Assembly (NCBI GenBank): GCA_030632035.1
Contig: DAOVJZ010000109.1
Location: 1 to 5,847, forward strand
Reading direction: 5' to 3'
From: Granulosicoccaceae bacterium
GTDB taxonomy: Bacteria > Pseudomonadota > Gammaproteobacteria > DAOVJZ01
Length of the DNA: 5,847 nucleotides
Positions within the stretch are counted from its first letter, which is position 1. Each line of letters starts with the position of its first letter. The position numbers and the translations under genes are program-made. The notes beneath the pieces are model-generated. The model worked only from the letters and a program-made list of their open reading frames with translations, did not search any database and had not been told where the DNA came from. This document shows, piece after piece, positions 1 through 5,397 of the stretch.

Positions 1-785
1 ATGTGCATGCAATCAAATTAATTCCGCCGGAAGAAAAATTTTCGAGCGGTATCCACCCGTCTGCAACAGTGGGTGATGATTTCACTATTCACAATACTGC
101 ATTGATTGGTTCACATGCGACGAGTGAGGATGGCATTGTGATCGAGGCAGGGTGTTATGTTGGTTCAGGTACCTCAATCGGAAAGAATTCAAAGATTGGC
201 CAGGACAGTTATTTAGCAGCCAATGTGTCAATTTACCATGGAACTGTTATTGGTGAACGTGCCCTGATTCACTCCAGTGCCGTTATCGGGGCCGATGGCT
301 TTGGTTTTGCTAATGACAAGGGGCAATGGCTTCGAATCCCCCAGCTTGGCGGGGTAAGAATTGGCAATGACGTAGAGATTGGCAGCAACACTACGGTTGA
401 TAGAGGGGCAATAGAAGATACCGTTATTGGAGATGGTGTGAAACTGGATAACCTGATCCAGATTGCCCACAATGTTCAAATTGGTGATAACTCGGCTATT
501 GCAGCCTGCACAGGTATTTCTGGCAGTGTAAAGATAGGCAAACGCTGCACTCTTGCTGGGCAGGTCGGTGTTGCAGGCCATCTTGAACTAGGTGATGATG
601 TGCATATTACCGGTAAATCATTGGTAACCAAGTCTATCCTTAAACCCGGTGTTTATTCTTCCGGACCGGCACCAGCTGAACCACAAAATATCTGGCGCCG
701 AAATATAGTAAGATATCGCCAACTGGATGATATGGCCAGTCGTCTTGCGGCACTGGAAAAGCAGTTAAATAAATCAGATAAATAA
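1..785 (+). CDS. lpxD: LpxD, UDP-3-O-(3-hydroxyacyl)glucosamine N-acyltransferase (5' truncated by window)
   Basis: LpxD transfers a 3-hydroxyacyl chain from acyl carrier protein to the 2-amino group of UDP-3-O-acylglucosamine, the third step of lipid A synthesis, in the cytoplasm. The visible 260 residues are the left-handed beta-helix made of hexapeptide repeats plus the C-terminal helix. H156 in QIAHNV and H193 in VAGHL align with E. coli catalytic H239 and H276. Both give the same offset of 83, so about 83 N-terminal residues (the uridine-binding domain) lie left of the window and the full length would be about 343, normal for the family. L207 aligns with E. coli M290, the acyl-chain ruler position. 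The tail (DDMASRLAALEKQL) is the usual C-terminal helix. The first complete codon is at base 3; the apparent start there is only the window edge. It ends TAATAA, directly against an inserted palindrome. Confidence 0.97.
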   Translation, partial: VHAIKLIPPEEKFSSGIHPSATVGDDFTIHNTALIGSHATSEDGIVIEAGCYVGSGTSIGKNSKIGQDSYLAANVSIYHGTVIGERALIHSSAVIGADGFGFANDKGQWLRIPQLGGVRIGNDVEIGSNTTVDRGAIEDTVIGDGVKLDNLIQIAHNVQIGDNSAIAACTGISGSVKIGKRCTLAGQVGVAGHLELGDDVHITGKSLVTKSILKPGVYSSGPAPAEPQNIWRRNIVRYRQLDDMASRLAALEKQLNKSDK

Positions 786-952
786 TAAGGAGCCTCCGAT
801 TAATTCATGAACAGATGCTATAAGCCTAAAATCACTCACTTCTGCGTTGCAAACCTTGGCAATAAAATAACTATTACCTGTGATTTGCGCCTTGAATTAA
901 GTGATTTTGAATCTCATATCATTCTGTCCAGAATTAATCAGAGGCTCCATAA
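785..952. repeat. 160-bp imperfect palindrome with 4-bp flanking direct repeat (MITE-like insertion)
   Basis: The gap between lpxD and fabZ is almost entirely one inverted repeat. The outer arms, 789–806 and 931–948, match at 17 of 18 positions (left arm GGAGCCTCCGATTAATTC). Similarity between the arms continues inward, with small gaps, through the shared motifs AAAATCACT and GCAAA to a centre near base 868, where GGCAATA at 858–864 faces TATTACC at 872–878. The tetranucleotide ATAA occurs immediately outside both ends (785–788 and 949–952), as expected for a target-site duplication. There is no open reading frame inside, so it would be non-autonomous. The tips and the 4-bp duplication loosely recall IS5-group ends, but that comparison is from memory and weak. 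If transcribed in the operon it would form a long hairpin. Confidence 0.8.
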
Positions 953-953
953 G

Positions 954-958
954 AAGGA
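954..958 (+). promoter_or_regulatory. Ribosome binding site of fabZ, with overlapping ATG-TGA start-stop
   Basis: AAGGA lies 6 nt before the GTG at 965, which fixes the fabZ start. An ATG at 963–965 overlaps that GTG by one base and is followed at once by TGA (966–968), so initiation there would make a single-residue product. The ATG is only 4 nt from AAGGA, which favours the GTG. Confidence 0.75.
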
Positions 959-964
959 AATAAT

Positions 965-1408
965 GTGACTGTCCTGGATGTAAACCAAATTCTTGAACGA
1001 TTACCCCATCGTTATCCCTTCCTGTTAATAGATCGGGTCACCGAAATTGAACCCGGTAAATGGATTAAAGGTTATAAGAATGTAACTTATAACGAACCCT
1101 TCTTTAACGGCCATTTTCCACAAAAACCGGTTATGCCGGGCGTGTTGATCATTGAAGCCATGGCTCAGGCAACAGGTTTGCTTGCCTATGAGACGGTTGA
1201 AGAAAAGCCGAGTAAGGAATCCATTTATTATTTTGTTTCTGCTGACAAGGTGAGATTCAAACAACCAGTATGTCCAGGTGATCAGCTTGAACTATATGCA
1301 GAAATATTACGTGTCAAAAAGGGAATGTGGAAATTTGATTGCAAGGCCAGTGTCGATGGAAAAGTGGTCGCCTCTGGTGAGATCATGTGCGTATCAAAGG
1401 ATCCCTGA
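965..1408 (+). CDS. fabZ: FabZ, 3-hydroxyacyl-ACP dehydratase
   Basis: FabZ removes water from (3R)-hydroxyacyl-ACP to give trans-2-enoyl-ACP in type II fatty acid elongation, in the cytoplasm. It draws on the same 3-hydroxyacyl-ACP pool as LpxA and LpxD, which explains its place in this operon. The 147-residue protein is a single hot-dog domain of normal length. It shows the N-terminal LPHRYPFLLIDRV signature (residues 13–25) and the active-site segment NGHFPQKPVMPGVLIIEAMAQ, with catalytic H50 and E64 matching E. coli H54 and E68. The GTG start is chosen because it has a well-spaced AAGGA, because the ATG one base earlier in frame runs straight into TGA, and because the resulting N-terminus matches the family. 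Its stop codon ends one base before the lpxA start, so the two are surely co-transcribed and probably translationally coupled. Confidence 0.97.
   Translation: MTVLDVNQILERLPHRYPFLLIDRVTEIEPGKWIKGYKNVTYNEPFFNGHFPQKPVMPGVLIIEAMAQATGLLAYETVEEKPSKESIYYFVSADKVRFKQPVCPGDQLELYAEILRVKKGMWKFDCKASVDGKVVASGEIMCVSKDP
1396..1401 (+). promoter_or_regulatory. Ribosome binding site that supports the TTG start of lpxA
   Basis: AAAGGA inside the last codons of fabZ sits 8 nt before the TTG at 1410–1412. This spacing is near ideal. No ATG or GTG that would give a normal LpxA N-terminus exists nearby in this frame, so the site decides the start. Confidence 0.7.
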
Positions 1409-1409
1409 T

Positions 1410-2180
1410 TTGATTGATGAAAGAGCAGTCATCGATCCTTCTGCAAAACTGGCTGATGATGTCAGTGTTGGTCCTTTCTCTATTATTGGTCCTGATGTTG
1501 AAATCGATTCCGGTACAGTCATTGGTCCTCATGTGGTTATCAAAGGGCCAACTCGCATTGGCAAGGACAACAAGATCTATCAATTTTCATCGATTGGTGA
1601 AGATCCGCAAGACAAAAAATTTGCCGGTGAAGCAACCCGGCTTGAGATCGGCGATGGCAATACCATTCGTGAATATTGTTCAATCAACCGTGGTACCAGT
1701 GACGGCGGTGGCATAACCCGCATCGGTAATGACAACTGGATCATGGCCTATGTGCATGTTGCGCATGATTGTCAGGTAGGTAATCACACCATCTTTGCCA
1801 ACAATGCGACATTGGCAGGCCATGTTGATGTGGATGATAATGCTATTTTAGGCGGTTTTGCCGCGGTGCATCAGTTTTGCCGCATTGGTGAACACAGTTT
1901 TACTGCCATGGCGACCGCCATCAATAAAGATATACCGCCTTTTGTGATGGCATCAGGTAATCTGGCTAAACCCCATGGTCTGAATATGGAAGGTCTGAAG
2001 CGCCGTGGCTTCAGTGATGCCAGCATCAAGAACATGCGCAAGGCCTATAAATTGTTATACATGTCAGGGCTTAGACTCGAAGAAGCACTCAAACAAATGA
2101 AAGCACTGGCCAGCGAGACACCCGAAGTAGATCTCATGGTGTCTTTCATTGAGAAATCCACACGTAGTATCATTCGATAG
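1410..2180 (+). CDS. lpxA: LpxA, UDP-N-acetylglucosamine O-acyltransferase (TTG start)
   Basis: LpxA transfers a 3-hydroxyacyl chain from ACP to the 3-OH of UDP-GlcNAc, the first step of lipid A synthesis, as a cytoplasmic homotrimer. From the TTG the protein is 256 residues and begins (M)IDERAVIDPSA, which aligns with E. coli MIDKSAFVHPTA. The in-frame ATGs at 1278 and 1356 would add 44 or 18 residues unknown in the family and lie deep inside fabZ. The left-handed beta-helix spans about residues 1–180, one hexapeptide shorter than E. coli near residue 20, followed by a helical C-terminal domain containing GLKRRGF. H119 in VAHDC is the catalytic base (E. coli H125); H116, H138 and H154 also match conserved histidines. 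M167 aligns without gaps to E. coli G173, the hydrocarbon ruler residue, which predicts a shorter (C10) acyl chain. Confidence 0.95.
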   Translation: MIDERAVIDPSAKLADDVSVGPFSIIGPDVEIDSGTVIGPHVVIKGPTRIGKDNKIYQFSSIGEDPQDKKFAGEATRLEIGDGNTIREYCSINRGTSDGGGITRIGNDNWIMAYVHVAHDCQVGNHTIFANNATLAGHVDVDDNAILGGFAAVHQFCRIGEHSFTAMATAINKDIPPFVMASGNLAKPHGLNMEGLKRRGFSDASIKNMRKAYKLLYMSGLRLEEALKQMKALASETPEVDLMVSFIEKSTRSIIR

Positions 2181-2205
2181 TCATTAAACTACCAGACAGT
2201 TAATC

Positions 2206-3339
2206 ATGCGTATTGGTATCCTTGCAGGCGAAACTTCCGGTGACCAGCTAGGTGCGGGTTTGATCCGCGCCATCAAACATCATGTGCCCGATGCCGTGTT
2301 TGAAGGTATCGCTGGCCCCAAAATGATCGAGGCCGGTTGTACTTCATTTTTCCCGATGGAAAAGCTGTCGGTATTAGGACTGGTTGAAGTCATAAAACAT
2401 TATCGCGAGCTTAAAGGCATACGCGATCATCTGATCCGTCACTTTATCGATAGTCCACCCGATGTATTCATTGGTATTGATCTACCCGATTTTAATTTAC
2501 CCATGGAGCGTAAATTAAAAGAAGCCGGTATTCCAACGGTGCATTATGTCAGTCCGACCGTGTGGGCATGGCGACCGGGAAGGGTGCACGGTATCGCCAA
2601 ATCTGTCAGCCTCATGCTGACCATGTTCCCGTTTGAAAACGAGATATACGAACAACACAATGTGCCGGTGGAATTTGTTGGCAATCCGATTGCCGATATG
2701 TTCCCGATGCAACCGGACAGGACAGTAGCGCGACACAAACTCGATATCTCGGAACAGGCGAAAGTGATTGCCCTGTTACCCGGTAGCCGGGTAAGTGAAC
2801 TGCAACGTCACGCTGAACTAGTCATTAAAACCGCGCAGTGGTGTCATGAAAAAAATCCGGATGTGCAATTCATTGTGCCGCTGGCCTCAAAGGAACTGCG
2901 CCGTATTTTTGAAAACGAACTCCAGCGACTCAATGCCAACCTGCCGATCACGTTATTCGATGGGCAGTCCCATGATGTCCTCATGGCCTGCGATGCGGTA
3001 CAGCTTGCATCCGGTACGGCCGCTGTTGAAGCCATGCTCATGAAACGCCCCATGGTCGTGACCTATAAGCTCAACTGGCTTAGTTACCGTATTATGAATG
3101 CCATGCTTAACGTGCCTTATGTGTGTATGCCGAATAATCTGGCCGGTAGTGAAATTGCGCCGGAGTTTATTCAGCATAAGGCGAAGCCGGAGAAGATGGG
3201 GGCAGTGTTACTGGATTATATTGATCATCCGGAGAAGACGGTTCCTATTATTGAGAAATTTACTGAGATTCATGAGACGTTAAGGAAGAATGCGGATGAA
3301 TCTGCGGCGCAGGCTGTGCTGAAGTTGATCACCAAGTAA
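2206..3339 (+). CDS. lpxB: LpxB, lipid-A-disaccharide synthase
   Basis: LpxB joins 2,3-diacylglucosamine-1-phosphate (lipid X) and UDP-2,3-diacylglucosamine into the beta-1,6-linked tetraacyl disaccharide, at the inner face of the cytoplasmic membrane. It is a family 19 glycosyltransferase with a GT-B fold. The protein is 377 residues against 382 in E. coli. Signatures in order are GETSGDQLG (8–16), GIDLPDF (90–96), VSPTVWAWRPGR (115–126), VGNPIAD (158–164), LLPGSR (190–195), LASGTAAVEAML (267–278) and PNNLAGSEIAPEFIQ (309–323). All diagnostic blocks are intact. It starts 25 nt after lpxA with no clear Shine–Dalgarno, so coupling to lpxA translation is likely. Sampled lines show roughly 50% GC. 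It is the last gene before the repeat-filled region. Confidence 0.97.
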   Translation: MRIGILAGETSGDQLGAGLIRAIKHHVPDAVFEGIAGPKMIEAGCTSFFPMEKLSVLGLVEVIKHYRELKGIRDHLIRHFIDSPPDVFIGIDLPDFNLPMERKLKEAGIPTVHYVSPTVWAWRPGRVHGIAKSVSLMLTMFPFENEIYEQHNVPVEFVGNPIADMFPMQPDRTVARHKLDISEQAKVIALLPGSRVSELQRHAELVIKTAQWCHEKNPDVQFIVPLASKELRRIFENELQRLNANLPITLFDGQSHDVLMACDAVQLASGTAAVEAMLMKRPMVVTYKLNWLSYRIMNAMLNVPYVCMPNNLAGSEIAPEFIQHKAKPEKMGAVLLDYIDHPEKTVPIIEKFTEIHETLRKNADESAAQAVLKLITK

Positions 3340-3365
3340 CAGTTATCCGTCATTCCCTAAATACC

Positions 3366-3395
3366 CCGTCATGCCGGCGGAAGCCGGTATCTCGT
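3366..3395. repeat. REP-like hairpin repeat
   Basis: ATGCCGGC at 3371–3378 pairs with GCCGGTAT at 3383–3390 (one G·T pair) around a GGAA tetraloop, preceded by CCGTC. This is the general form of REP/BIME-type intergenic palindromes. It lies 31 nt after the lpxB stop and could protect the 3' end of the operon transcript. No T-run follows, so it is not an ordinary terminator. Confidence 0.6.
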
Positions 3396-3426
3396 AATAA
3401 AAACACCGTTCGTCCCCAAGTACCTT

Positions 3427-3463
3427 GTCATTTCGACCGAATAACATGAGCAGAGAAATCTCG
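3427..3463 (+). repeat. Dispersed repeat A (GTCATTTCGAC...AGAAATCTC)
   Basis: It opens with GTCATTTCGACCGA and closes with AGAGAAATCTCG. A second copy on the opposite strand is at 5398–5443, sharing both ends but differing in the middle. The same general type of repeat is, from memory, common between genes in diverse bacteria. Confidence 0.6.
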
Positions 3464-3490
3464 TTTTTTATGTCGCTGACGCGACGGTTC
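3464..3490 (-). repeat. Dispersed repeat B, copy 1 (GTCGC hairpin)
   Basis: Contains the stem GTCGC-TGAC-GCGAC at 3472–3485 next to a T6 run at 3464–3469. Read on the minus strand it matches the copy at 5035–5061 at about 24 of 27 positions, beginning GAACCGTCGCGT. It directly abuts repeat A. Confidence 0.65.
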
Positions 3491-3494
3491 TAAT

Positions 3495-3512
3495 GCGGGG
3501 ATTCGCCCCCGC
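3495..3512. repeat. GC-rich hairpin
   Basis: GCGGGG (3495–3500) pairs with CCCCGC (3507–3512) around a 6-nt loop. It lies 7 bp before the next, larger hairpin and seems to be part of the same dispersed repeat unit. Confidence 0.5.
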
Positions 3513-3519
3513 CCGACGA

Positions 3520-3555
3520 AATACTTTTCTCTTGCTTGTCCAAGAGAAAAGTATT
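3520..3555. repeat. Perfect 15-bp inverted repeat, 6-nt loop
   Basis: AATACTTTTCTCTTG at 3520–3534 is the exact reverse complement of 3541–3555, with loop CTTGTC. The form (CTTTTCTCTTG, short loop, complementary arm, then an AAAGAGAAAG-like tail) resembles a dispersed intergenic repeat seen in many gammaproteobacteria, by recollection only. It lacks a following T-run, so it is not a standard terminator. Confidence 0.75.
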
Positions 3556-3578
3556 CAAAAGAGAAAGACACCCAACGT

Positions 3579-3709
3579 CACAGAACCCCCCCTCGGTGCA
3601 CAGCAAAAAATCAGCGTGAACAGAACTCGCACATTTCGCAAAGAACGCGAAATGCCGCTCAAACAGGCTGTTCACTTCATCTGATTTTTCACTGCGCACC
3701 GAGGCTGTG
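3579..3709. repeat. 131-bp imperfect palindrome
   Basis: Arms pair from outside in: CACAG (3579–3583) with CTGTG (3705–3709); CCTCGGTGC (3591–3599) with GCACCGAGG (3696–3704); AAAAATCAG with CTGATTTTT (3681–3689); GTGAACAG with CTGTTCAC (3668–3675); and CATTTCGC (3632–3639) with GCGAAATG (3647–3654) around a 7-nt loop. Bulges of 2–7 nt separate the stems. As RNA or single-stranded DNA it would form one long cruciform arm. No protein is encoded. Confidence 0.75.
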
Positions 3710-3751
3710 CCGAATGGGACTAAAACCCCAAACCCCTATTTTGATCTTACT

Positions 3752-3787
3752 TCCCCTCCCCTTGAGGGAGGGGATTGAGGGGAGGGG
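3752..3787 (+). repeat. G-rich tandem element with two alternative hairpins and a G-quadruplex motif
   Basis: TCCCCTCCC (3752–3760) pairs perfectly with GGGAGGGGA (3766–3774). Alternatively CCCCTCCCC (3753–3761) pairs with GGGGAGGGG (3779–3787). The right side alone has four G-runs of 3–4 separated by loops of 1, 5 and 1 nt (3766–3787), a canonical G-quadruplex motif on the + strand. The three structures exclude one another. The two G-rich halves are near tandem copies. Confidence 0.65.
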
Positions 3788-3858
3788 TAAAATCAATCTC
3801 CATTAACAACCCCAAAGACATGAAGAAAAACAAGGTCTATACGCATGTGTTTTTCTGT

Positions 3859-3871
3859 AATAGGATCAGAC
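3859..3871 (+). repeat. 13-bp direct repeat, left copy
   Basis: AATAGGATCAGAC, identical to 4964–4976. The pair brackets the RDD gene at a distance of 1105 bp. Motifs of the AATAGGRTCAGAC type are, from memory, often found near REP-associated transposase genes. Confidence 0.55.
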
Positions 3872-3975
3872 AAGGTATGGGAGAAGCATAAAAATAAGTA
3901 TTTCCTTATATTTCTAGTATTACAATAGTACTGCTCCCACCTAATTTATTGTTAGATAGCTCCAAAAATTATTAC

Positions 3976-3980
3976 GAGGG
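3976..3980 (+). promoter_or_regulatory. Ribosome binding site of the RDD gene
   Basis: GAGGG lies 7 nt before the ATG at 3988, but only 1 nt before the ATG at 3982, so it selects the 3988 start. The upstream in-frame TTG at 3949 has no Shine–Dalgarno. Confidence 0.6.
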
Positions 3981-3987
3981 AATGAGA

Positions 3988-4959
3988 ATGAAAGAAGGAA
4001 AACAGGTTAGATGGATTTCAGGATTTTGGAAAAGAATCGGCGCGTTTTTTATTGATTTTATAGTTCTTGGGGTTGTCGGTTTCGGTCTAGGATTATTCCT
4101 TGAAGATGTTTTTGTCCAAATAGGTGTGTGGGGTCGTGTAATTGGTTTCGCAATTGCGATCACTTATTTTGGTATTTTAAATAGCAAGTTAGGTAATGGC
4201 CAAACAATCGGAAAACGGCTCCTAAACTTAAAAGTCGTTAATTCAGAAAATGAGTCGATTGAGCTGACACAATCGATTGCTCGATATTCGATTTTAGCGA
4301 TCCCATTTTTTCTAAATGGCGCACAGTTTTCTGATGACATCTTGACATCATTTTGGATGTACATCCTGTCTTTAGTTGTTTTTGGTGGATTATTTTCTGT
4401 TATCTATCTATATATATTTAACCGGGTAACTCGGCAATCGTTGCATGATATCGCTATAGGCACATATGTAGTAAATGCTAATAAAGAGAAAGAGCCTATC
4501 TTAGATATTTGGAAGCCGCACTATGTTGTGGTTATCCTATTGTTTATTACTGCAGCAATAGTGCCGGTGTTTACTAGCGATTTGGTGCAAAAAGAGCCCT
4601 TTGCAGCCCTAATGAAAAGTAGAAGTGCCTTAATGGAAATTCCAACAGTTAGATATGCCACGGTTTCAGTTGGGAAGAGTGTGTTGGCATCGTCTGAGTC
4701 GGGTTCAACGGAAACCAGTTATGTTAGCGCGCAGGTGTTTTTAGATACCAAGGATGTTTTAAATGTTGAGCTCGCACAGAAAATAGCAGAATCAATAATA
4801 GGTGCTTATCCGGAGTCTACAAGAAAGGATGTGATTCAAATTACCCTTGTCTATGGTTATGACATTGGAATTATGTCTTGGTGGACCAGATCTACTCACA
4901 GTTTTGATCCAGATAAATTACTACATTTCGAGATAGATCAATCTAACAACGTAACTTAG
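3988..4959 (+). CDS. RDD-family membrane protein with uncharacterised C-terminal domain
   Basis: Predicted inner-membrane protein of 323 residues; substrate and role unknown. The first half is an RDD domain. It shows R16 with IGAFFID (17–23) in the first membrane helix, the loop GQTIGKRLLNLKVV (71–84) followed by R99, and RQSLHDIAIGTYVV (149–162). Likely membrane segments are about 17–37, 48–64, 100–110 with 122–142, and 178–197. After the last helix come about 125 residues, probably periplasmic, rich in beta-type sequence and ending with a YGYDIGIMSWW block (289–299); I do not recognise this domain. RDD proteins are variously linked to ion transport, but nothing here fixes a function. Sampled lines have about 40% GC against about 50% in lpxB. 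The gene interrupts the usual lpxB–rnhB order and is bracketed by repeats, consistent with acquisition. Confidence 0.85.
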   Translation: MKEGKQVRWISGFWKRIGAFFIDFIVLGVVGFGLGLFLEDVFVQIGVWGRVIGFAIAITYFGILNSKLGNGQTIGKRLLNLKVVNSENESIELTQSIARYSILAIPFFLNGAQFSDDILTSFWMYILSLVVFGGLFSVIYLYIFNRVTRQSLHDIAIGTYVVNANKEKEPILDIWKPHYVVVILLFITAAIVPVFTSDLVQKEPFAALMKSRSALMEIPTVRYATVSVGKSVLASSESGSTETSYVSAQVFLDTKDVLNVELAQKIAESIIGAYPESTRKDVIQITLVYGYDIGIMSWWTRSTHSFDPDKLLHFEIDQSNNVT

Positions 4960-4963
4960 AATC

Positions 4964-4976
4964 AATAGGATCAGAC
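4964..4976 (+). repeat. 13-bp direct repeat, right copy
   Basis: AATAGGATCAGAC, identical to 3859–3871, begins 5 nt after the RDD stop codon. An AT-rich imperfect hairpin follows at about 4980–5016 with T6 in its loop. It might slow transcription but is a poor terminator. Confidence 0.55.
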
Positions 4977-5002
4977 TCAAATGATTCAGATAATTTTTTC
5001 TA

Positions 5003-5030
5003 TTGTTTGAATTGATAATCCCGATATAAA
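5003..5030 (+). promoter_or_regulatory. Possible sigma-70 promoter of the DUF2288 gene
   Basis: TTGTTT (5003–5008), a 16-nt spacer, then TATAAA (5025–5030). The -10 matches consensus at 5 of 6 positions but the -35 at only 3. Transcription would begin close to 5037, so the GTCGC hairpin of repeat B would form the very 5' end of the leader. Confidence 0.3.
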
Positions 5031-5034
5031 AAAC

Positions 5035-5061
5035 GAACCGTCGCGTTAGCGACACAAAACA
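5035..5061 (+). repeat. Dispersed repeat B, copy 2 (GTCGC hairpin)
   Basis: Contains GTCGC (5040–5044), loop GTTA and GCGAC (5049–5053). It is the inverted counterpart of 3464–3490 (about 24 of 27 positions). It lies 14 nt before the start codon of the DUF2288 gene. Confidence 0.65.
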
Positions 5062-5075
5062 TTCATAATAAACCC

Positions 5076-5375
5076 ATGACTACCCCCGACTCTGAAACAG
5101 AAAAAGCCAAACTAAATCTCGAAACCGGCCAGATGGCGTGGTCGGTGTTGCAGGTGTTTTTTGCGTCTGGTAATGCGATTTCGGTTACGCCCGATCTGGA
5201 TCTGGTGGAGGTGGCATTTCAGATATCACAGGATAACAAGCAGCAGATCGAGGCATGGATGGCGGAAGGTAAGGTTGGGCAGGTGTCGGATGATCAGGCG
5301 CGTACATGGCATACGAACGATGCGCAGTTGTGGGCACTGGTGGTTAGACCGTGGGTGCTTGTTCAAGATAAGTAG
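5076..5375 (+). CDS. DUF2288-family protein, function unknown
   Basis: A 99-residue soluble protein with no signal peptide or membrane segment. By recollection it fits the small DUF2288 family of proteobacteria and cyanobacteria. The diagnostic stretches are AKLNLETGQMAWSVLQVFFASG (11–32), LDLVEVAFQISQDN (41–54), the EAWMAEGKVGQVSDDQAR helix region (59–76) and the C-terminal WALVVRPWVLVQ (86–97). The length is normal and all blocks are intact, so the gene looks functional. No biochemical role is known to me. The ATG has no good Shine–Dalgarno (only AAACCC just upstream); a leaderless or weakly translated message is possible. It stands between repeat B copy 2 and repeat A copy 2. The GTG-rich + frame that overlaps it at 5161–5451 is rich in Arg and Trp and is a shadow. 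Confidence 0.85.
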   Translation: MTTPDSETEKAKLNLETGQMAWSVLQVFFASGNAISVTPDLDLVEVAFQISQDNKQQIEAWMAEGKVGQVSDDQARTWHTNDAQLWALVVRPWVLVQDK

Positions 5376-5397
5376 AGATTGTTTGTTATATAGCAGT

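Larger units (their letters stand above)
3340..3987. other. Gene-free intergenic block, a mosaic of dispersed repeats and hairpins
   Basis: About 650 bp without a convincing gene. In order it holds a REP-like hairpin, a GTCATTTCGA-type repeat, a GTCGC hairpin repeat, a GC-rich hairpin, a perfect 15-bp stem, a 131-bp imperfect palindrome, a G-rich tandem element and one copy of a 13-bp direct repeat. Short open frames on both strands at about 3490–3699 lie across the palindromes and have no recognisable protein features. From about 3790 the DNA turns AT-rich and probably contains the promoter of the next gene. A possible -10 is TACAAT at 3921–3926, but no good -35 is seen. No convincing intrinsic terminator for the lpx operon was found. 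Confidence 0.7.

Noticed and set aside
228..581. Minus-strand open frame opposite lpxD
   Set aside because: It is the shadow of the hexapeptide repeat coding region, with no ribosome site or family resemblance.
1278..1409. Upstream extension of lpxA to ATG at 1278
   Set aside because: It lies inside fabZ, lacks LpxA-like sequence, and would give a protein 44 residues too long at the N-terminus.
3449..3469. Possible intrinsic terminator after lpxB (GAGAAATCTCG followed by T6)
   Set aside because: The stem is only 4 bp with a 2-nt loop, and it is explained by the junction of two dispersed repeats.
3490..3699. Open frames of 60–70 codons on both strands between lpxB and the RDD gene
   Set aside because: They run across hairpins and a long palindrome, have no ribosome site and no protein-like pattern; the frames on the two strands mirror each other because the DNA is palindromic.
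3949..3987. TTG start at 3949 for the RDD gene
   Set aside because: There is no Shine–Dalgarno before it, while GAGGG is well placed for the ATG at 3988.
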